Part shown: one piece after another, positions 6,478 to 10,084 of the stretch
How the letters are laid out: every line of letters starts with the position of its first letter
Numbering within the stretch: position 1 is the stretch's first letter
NCBI GenBank assembly: GCA_021820165.1
Contig: JAKADW010000052.1
Span: 1 to 10,084 of the forward strand
Length of the DNA: 10,084 nucleotides
Source: Bacillota bacterium
GTDB lineage: Bacteria; Bacillota_E; Sulfobacillia; Sulfobacillales; Sulfobacillaceae
Direction: 5' to 3'
Translations under genes and position numbers: made by a program
The notes under the pieces: model-generated
What the model was told of the DNA's origin: nothing
Seen by the model: only the letters and a program-made list of their open reading frames with translations
The model's database searches: none

Positions 6478-7368
6478 TCAACCTTCCTCTGCAACGGGCG
6501 TCTCCGCAACCGTTTTCGATCGTAAGAATCGCCCGTCGGCCCAAGCCACACCCATCAGAATGGCCAGCGCCCCCACTCCCTCAACCAAACCCAGCGCCTC
6601 CCCGAGAAATACCCAGCCGGCTAAAGCAGCCACCAAGGGGATAAGATAGAGGATAAGTGAGGCCCGACCCGCACCGAGGCTCGCCACGGCGTTTTGCCAG
6701 AGCGAAAGACCCATCACGGTCACAAACAAAATCGTATAGAGAAGCGGCAAGACGGTCTCACTCCCCGACGCCCACGGCGTCTCGAAATGCACAAACGGCA
6801 GGAGACCGAGCGCCCCCACCGCACTAATCCAGCCTGTTTGGGCGAGGCCTTTCACGGAAACGCGGAAGTGATCGGTGATGAGGGCAAAGGCGCTCCATGT
6901 GGACGCTGCTGAAAAGGCCAAGATATCTCCGAGATATCCACCCGCGTGGAGTGTCCCCCGCGCCAATAACAGCACCCCCACAAAGGAGAGTCCCGCTCCC
7001 CACCAGACGTGCGGGCCCAGGGATCTTTTTCCCGCCACCCGCTGCCACAATAAAGTGATGAGCGGTGAGAGGTTGAAAATAAAGGCCACGTTGGCAGACA
7101 GGGTACGATGGAGTGCCGTCGAAAAAAGCCATTGGTAGAGGGAAACGCCCACCAGCCCCATCACAAGAATCCCGAGCCACTCCCGCCGCCCGCTGGGCGG
7201 ATGGCGAAGCATCCACGGCAACGCCACCAAAGCCGTTCCCAAAAAGCGCCAAAAGACAAAATCAACCGGCGCGATGTGGCTCACGCCGATTTTCGTGACC
7301 ACGTAGTTGATGCCCCAGCTGAGCACGATGAGGGCCATGGGTATCTCGCCCCGAAAGCGACCCGTCAC
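6478..7368 (-). CDS. EamA-domain (drug/metabolite transporter superfamily) permease
   Basis: A membrane permease of the DMT superfamily, probably exporting a small metabolite or amino acid; the substrate cannot be told from sequence. The 296-residue protein has about ten transmembrane helices in two EamA repeats. The first repeat opens with MALIVLSWGINYVVTKIGV and RFLGTALVALPW, and the second with STWSAFALITDHF, ending LVAALAGWVFLGEAL and GVGALAILMGVAWADG, all typical of the family. GTG 7368 overlaps the rex stop as GTGA (7368-7365), which argues for coupling, though the upstream Shine-Dalgarno is poor. ATG 7338 (286 residues), preceded by GGGGCGAG, is a real alternative. It lies between rex and the GNAT gene and is presumably co-transcribed with both. 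Confidence 0.9.
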   Translation of the reverse strand: MTGRFRGEIPMALIVLSWGINYVVTKIGVSHIAPVDFVFWRFLGTALVALPWMLRHPPSGRREWLGILVMGLVGVSLYQWLFSTALHRTLSANVAFIFNLSPLITLLWQRVAGKRSLGPHVWWGAGLSFVGVLLLARGTLHAGGYLGDILAFSAASTWSAFALITDHFRVSVKGLAQTGWISAVGALGLLPFVHFETPWASGSETVLPLLYTILFVTVMGLSLWQNAVASLGAGRASLILYLIPLVAALAGWVFLGEALGLVEGVGALAILMGVAWADGRFLRSKTVAETPVAEEG

Positions 7369-8012
7369 GTGCGGGTGCGCGCGGCCGAGCTCACGAAAAA
7401 GGCAAGCGCCTGCATTTCCAAGGTCAAATCAATGTGCTGCACAAAGACACTGGGATCCGACACCACGAGCGAGGTGGGAGCGAAATTAAGAATGGCGTTC
7501 ACGCCCGCCCCCACCAAGCGATCGCAAACCGATTGGGCGGCCGCCGCTGGCACGGTAATAATCCCCATGCCAATGTCTTCGGATTCAATGAGATCCTCTA
7601 AGCTATCAAGGGAGGCAACGGTCAAATGCCCAAGCGGCAGACCCACAACCGCCGGATTCACGTCCACGACCGCGCCAATAACCACGTCACTGGCGATTTC
7701 ATCCGTGTGCCGGACCAGTGCCGTTCCCAAGCGGCCTGCCCCCACCACCACCGCCCGAACCCCCTGATCGAGTTGCAGGATATGGCGGATTTCCTGGGCC
7801 AGCAGGGCCACGTCGTAGCCCACCCCGCGGGTGCCAAAGGCGCCAAAATAGGCCAGGTCCTTCCGCACCTGCTCCGATGAGTAGCCGGCCGCTTGGCCTA
7901 ACGCCTCCGACGTCACCCGATCAGCCCCGGTGAGCGTCAGAGCCCGAAGATAGGCTGGCAGGCGCCGTATGGTGGTCTCTGGTATTTTTCGCAACCGGTC
8001 GTGTCGCTCCAT
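7365..8012 (-). CDS. rex: Redox-sensing transcriptional repressor Rex
   Basis: Rex binds operator DNA when the NADH/NAD+ ratio is low and releases it when NADH rises, controlling respiratory and fermentative genes. The 215-residue product has the standard length. An N-terminal winged helix (about 10-75) carries IPETTIRRLPAYLR, SEQVRKDLAYFGAFG and RGVGYDV, the family's DNA-binding signature. A Rossmann domain begins VVVGAGRLG (GxGxxG at 91-96) with an acidic VDVNP at the end of the second strand. The C-terminal helix (HIDLTLEMQALAFF) is the swapped dimer helix. ATG 8012 starts 1 nt after the stop of the prenyl synthase gene. AAGGGA about 9 nt upstream is a plausible ribosome binding site. I saw no clear Rex operator (TTGTGAA-N4-TTCACAA type) in the window; if the unit is autoregulated, the operator should lie upstream of the nuo genes. 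Confidence 0.97.
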   Translation of the reverse strand: MERHDRLRKIPETTIRRLPAYLRALTLTGADRVTSEALGQAAGYSSEQVRKDLAYFGAFGTRGVGYDVALLAQEIRHILQLDQGVRAVVVGAGRLGTALVRHTDEIASDVVIGAVVDVNPAVVGLPLGHLTVASLDSLEDLIESEDIGMGIITVPAAAAQSVCDRLVGAGVNAILNFAPTSLVVSDPSVFVQHIDLTLEMQALAFFVSSAARTRT

Positions 8013-8013
8013 A

Positions 8014-8967
8014 TTAGTGATCCCTTACTCCTATAAATTTGGCCACTTCAGCCAATGCTTGACGCTCTGCTCCCAGGGGCAGATGGCGAAGGGCCTCTTC
8101 TGCGGCCTTCAGATGATCCGAAGCGCGCTCACGGCAATAATCTAAGGACCCGCTTTCGGTCAACAGTTCCCGCACCTGATTCACCGACTCGCTGCCACGG
8201 CTCATCGCCGCCAAAAGCGGCTCACGGAAGTCGGCATTCTCCAATCCGTGAATCACGGGAAGCGTATATACCCCGATGGCCAAATCCTCCCCGACCGCCT
8301 TGCCGAGTTTCTCCGGGTCGGCCGTCCAGTCCAACAGATCATCAATCACCTGATAGGCCAGGCCTATGTGATGACCATAACGGCCTAAAGCCTCCACCAC
8401 TGGGTCGGCGGCACCCGACGCCACCGCACCCAGCCGGCAGCAGGTTTCCAGGAAGTATCCCGTCTTGGCCTCGATGCGCCGCCAATAGGCGGCCTCGGAA
8501 GCGATTTTGCCCTGGTCCAAGTGCTGGCTTATTTCCCCCGTCGACATCACGTAGACCACGTCCGCCGCCAAGTTAACAATCTCCGGCCGGCGGGTGTCGG
8601 ACAGCAGTTGAAACGCCCGGGCGAAAAGGAAATCGCCCGCTAGGACCGCCACCGGGTTGGAAAACTTGGTCCGCACGGCAGGAAGGCCGCGGCGAAGCTC
8701 CGCCCCGTCGATAATGTCGTCATGCACCAAGGTGGCCATATGAATCATTTCCACCCCGCAGGCCACGTCCAAAAGGTGGTCTTCGGCCGGCCGGGATTGG
8801 CCAAACTGGCCAGCCAGAATCACTAGCGCCGGTCGAAGCCGCTTGCCGCTAGCCTCTTGAAGATAGTCCGACACCTCGCGCACGACCGGGTTATGCTGTT
8901 CCAGCACTTCCTTCAACCGATCATCGACAGCCGCCATTTGGTCGGCAATCAGGGAAAAGAGGCCCAA
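8014..8967 (-). CDS. Long-chain polyprenyl diphosphate synthase (hepT/ispB-like)
   Basis: A trans-type prenyltransferase that condenses isopentenyl diphosphate onto an allylic primer. In this setting it probably makes the side chain of menaquinone. The 317-residue product has GKRLRP (41-46), the first aspartate-rich motif DDIID (83-87) and the second DDLLD (209-213). The residues 4 and 5 before the first motif are Thr and Ala. Small residues there allow long products, so hepta- to deca-prenyl is more likely than farnesyl or geranylgeranyl diphosphate; exact chain length cannot be read. The start is taken as TTG 8967 because AAAGGAG lies 8 nt upstream. The frame is open to ATG 9039, immediately after the nuoN stop, and to ATG 8991, but neither has a Shine-Dalgarno and the extra 24 residues are not family-like. 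It is followed 1 nt later by rex. Confidence 0.92.
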   Translation of the reverse strand: MGLFSLIADQMAAVDDRLKEVLEQHNPVVREVSDYLQEASGKRLRPALVILAGQFGQSRPAEDHLLDVACGVEMIHMATLVHDDIIDGAELRRGLPAVRTKFSNPVAVLAGDFLFARAFQLLSDTRRPEIVNLAADVVYVMSTGEISQHLDQGKIASEAAYWRRIEAKTGYFLETCCRLGAVASGAADPVVEALGRYGHHIGLAYQVIDDLLDWTADPEKLGKAVGEDLAIGVYTLPVIHGLENADFREPLLAAMSRGSESVNQVRELLTESGSLDYCRERASDHLKAAEEALRHLPLGAERQALAEVAKFIGVRDH

Positions 8968-8975
8968 TCGCGTGT

Positions 8976-8982
8976 CTCCTTT
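8976..8982 (-). promoter_or_regulatory. Shine-Dalgarno site deciding the prenyl synthase start
   Basis: The minus strand reads AAAGGAG, 8 nt before TTG 8967. It is a far better match than anything before ATG 8991 or ATG 9039, so it argues for a TTG start and for a 72-nt spacer after nuoN. Confidence 0.65.
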
Positions 8983-8997
8983 AATAATCATAGGGGT

Positions 8998-9010
8998 AAG
9001 ATTCAATCTT
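8998..9010. repeat. 13-nt perfect palindrome between nuoN and the prenyl synthase start
   Basis: AAGATTCAATCTT reads as an inverted repeat (AAGATT / AATCTT around one base). It lies about 31 nt upstream of TTG 8967, in the spacer after nuoN. It could be an operator half-site pair or chance. It does not match the Rex consensus. Confidence 0.35.
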
Positions 9011-9039
9011 GCTCCCATCATATCATGCCGAAAAGCCAT

Positions 9040-10084
9040 CTAGTGCAACCAATAGAAGGCTGCCGAATGGTTTACGATATGCACTATTGGCGCCGGGTAG
9101 ACACCCAGCCCAATGGTGCCAATCACGGCCACCACCAAGACAATCGAACCCGCCCAAGGCCAATGAAGGGGCGTCTCGGTGGCCTCGGCCGCGGCCGAAA
9201 AGGCCCGTTGCAAGGGGCGCACATAGGCAGCTAACCCCACCATGGCACCTACCACCAAACCAATTGCCAGCCCCGGTTGGTTCGAAAAGAGAGCCGCCTG
9301 AATCAGATAAAACTTGCCCACAAATCCGCCCGTCAGCGGAATGCCAGCCATCGACAAGAGCGACACGGCCAAGAATGCGGCAAGCCACGGTGAGCGACGG
9401 AAGAGGCCCCTCAAGTCCGAAACCGTGAGGCTTTCCCGCTCACCCGCCACCACCTGAATCACGGCGAAGGCGGCTAATACTGCGAGCCCATAGGGCAAGA
9501 GGTAGAACAACAAGGCCCGCGCCCCCTGAATATTATGCGCGGCAATCCCCACTAAGAGATATCCGGCATTGGCAATCCCCGAGTACGCTAAAAGCCGCTT
9601 CAGATCTTTTTGCGCCAAGGCCAAGAGGTTCCCAACCACCATGGTCAGCACCGCCAGGTAGCCAAGCGCCGGGCCCCACCAGCCGGCATCCAAAGCGAAA
9701 CCAAAGAAGAGAAACCGCATCAAAATGGCGGCCGCCCCGACCTTGGTGCCAAATGCCATGTAGCTGGTGACCGGAGTGGGAGAGCCTTCGTAGACGTCCG
9801 GAATCCACATATGAAACGGCACGATGCCGAGCTTGAAAGTGAGACCCACCACGGTGAGGGCCAACCCGCCAGCCGCCAAGGGCAAAATCATGTGTGAGGG
9901 GTCCAACTGCGTAAACACCATGGTGCCGGACGCTCCGTACAAGAGCGCCAAACCAAACAAGAGAATGCCGCTCGAGAACGCCCCCAAGAGAAGATACTTA
10001 AGTCCGGCCTCGCCGCTCGGACCGGGCCCCTGGCTGGCCGCTAAGATGTAGAGAGGCAGCGACAAGAGCTCAATGCCGATAAAG
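9040..10084 (-). CDS. nuoN: NADH-quinone oxidoreductase subunit N (complex I), C-terminal part; gene begins beyond the right edge
   Basis: NuoN is one of three antiporter-like membrane subunits of respiratory complex I and carries part of the proton-pumping path during quinone reduction. The frame is open to the window edge: before the first in-window Met-type codon (10065) the sequence already reads FIGIELLSLPLY, a family motif with the conserved glutamate of TM5, so 10065 is not the start. Visible family features are KYLLLGAFSSG, LTFKLGIVPFHMWIPDVYEGSP, KDLKRLLAYSGIANAGY and GIPLTGGFVGKFYL. Their lysines correspond to the buried proton-channel residues of the antiporter fold. About 348 codons of the usual 480-500 are present. 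The product ends HSAAFYWLH at TAG 9042-9040. NuoN is usually the last nuo gene, so the other subunits are expected just outside to the right. Confidence 0.96.
   Translation of the reverse strand, partial: FIGIELLSLPLYILAASQGPGPSGEAGLKYLLLGAFSSGILLFGLALLYGASGTMVFTQLDPSHMILPLAAGGLALTVVGLTFKLGIVPFHMWIPDVYEGSPTPVTSYMAFGTKVGAAAILMRFLFFGFALDAGWWGPALGYLAVLTMVVGNLLALAQKDLKRLLAYSGIANAGYLLVGIAAHNIQGARALLFYLLPYGLAVLAAFAVIQVVAGERESLTVSDLRGLFRRSPWLAAFLAVSLLSMAGIPLTGGFVGKFYLIQAALFSNQPGLAIGLVVGAMVGLAAYVRPLQRAFSAAAEATETPLHWPWAGSIVLVVAVIGTIGLGVYPAPIVHIVNHSAAFYWLH

Noticed and set aside
7108..7767. Long plus-strand open frame (219 codons) opposite rex and the transporter
   Set aside because: The product is Pro/Arg/Thr-rich with no family features, and it is the antisense of two well-supported genes. 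The GC-rich codon use leaves such frames open.
8055..8576. Plus-strand open frame (173 codons) opposite the prenyl synthase
   Set aside because: The Pro/Arg/Ser-rich translation is typical of antisense to a GC-rich gene, and no ribosome binding site supports it.
8983..9030. Internal promoter before the prenyl synthase (two TATGAT hexamers on the minus strand)
   Set aside because: Neither hexamer has an acceptable -35 at 16-18 nt or a TG extension, so it is too weak to call.
9037..9039. ATG 9039 as the start of the prenyl synthase
   Set aside because: No Shine-Dalgarno precedes it and residues 1-24 are not family-like. TTG 8967 has AAAGGAG at 8 nt.
10063..10065. In-window start of nuoN at 10065
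   Set aside because: The family motif FIGIELLSLPLY extends upstream of it to the window edge, so the gene starts outside.

Overview
The window is a compact stretch of bacterial chromosome with housekeeping and energy-metabolism genes on both strands. There is no sign of a mobile element, CRISPR array, rRNA or tRNA. The gene order cdaA-cdaR-glmM-glmS, with a glmS ribozyme in front of glmS, points to a Gram-positive (Firmicutes-type) bacterium. The GC-rich codon use, frequent GTG/TTG starts, a 14-subunit-type complex I gene (nuoN) and Rex would suit a Sulfobacillus/Symbiobacterium-like lineage. That placement is an inference from gene content, not a database result.

Left half, minus strand (about 1-4250), read in transcription order: cdaA (c-di-AMP synthase), cdaR (its YbbR-domain partner, overlapping cdaA by ATGA), glmM (phosphoglucosamine mutase, TTG start), a 135-nt glmS self-cleaving ribozyme, and the 5' part of glmS, which runs off the left edge. 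This unit joins second-messenger synthesis to the two enzymes that make GlcN6P and convert it to GlcN1P for peptidoglycan. The ribozyme gives GlcN6P feedback on glmS alone.

Centre, plus strand (4371-6008): a single UbiB/ABC1-family atypical kinase gene, divergent from cdaA across a 123-nt intergenic region with a possible extended -10 promoter. Its 3' end overlaps, tail to tail, a GNAT acetyltransferase gene on the other strand by 93 bp.

Right half, minus strand (5916-10084), in transcription order: nuoN (5' end outside the window), a long-chain polyprenyl diphosphate synthase, rex (NADH/NAD+-sensing repressor), an EamA/DMT transporter and the GNAT acetyltransferase. The genes are packed with overlaps or gaps of a few bases, so they probably form one transcription unit. 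It joins an NADH-oxidising, quinone-reducing complex, a quinone side-chain synthase and a redox sensor.

The most notable element is the glmS ribozyme, whose cleavage site lies only 12 nt after the glmM stop codon. I found no system that looks wholly undescribed. The findings list concerns unusual geometry and gene linkage.
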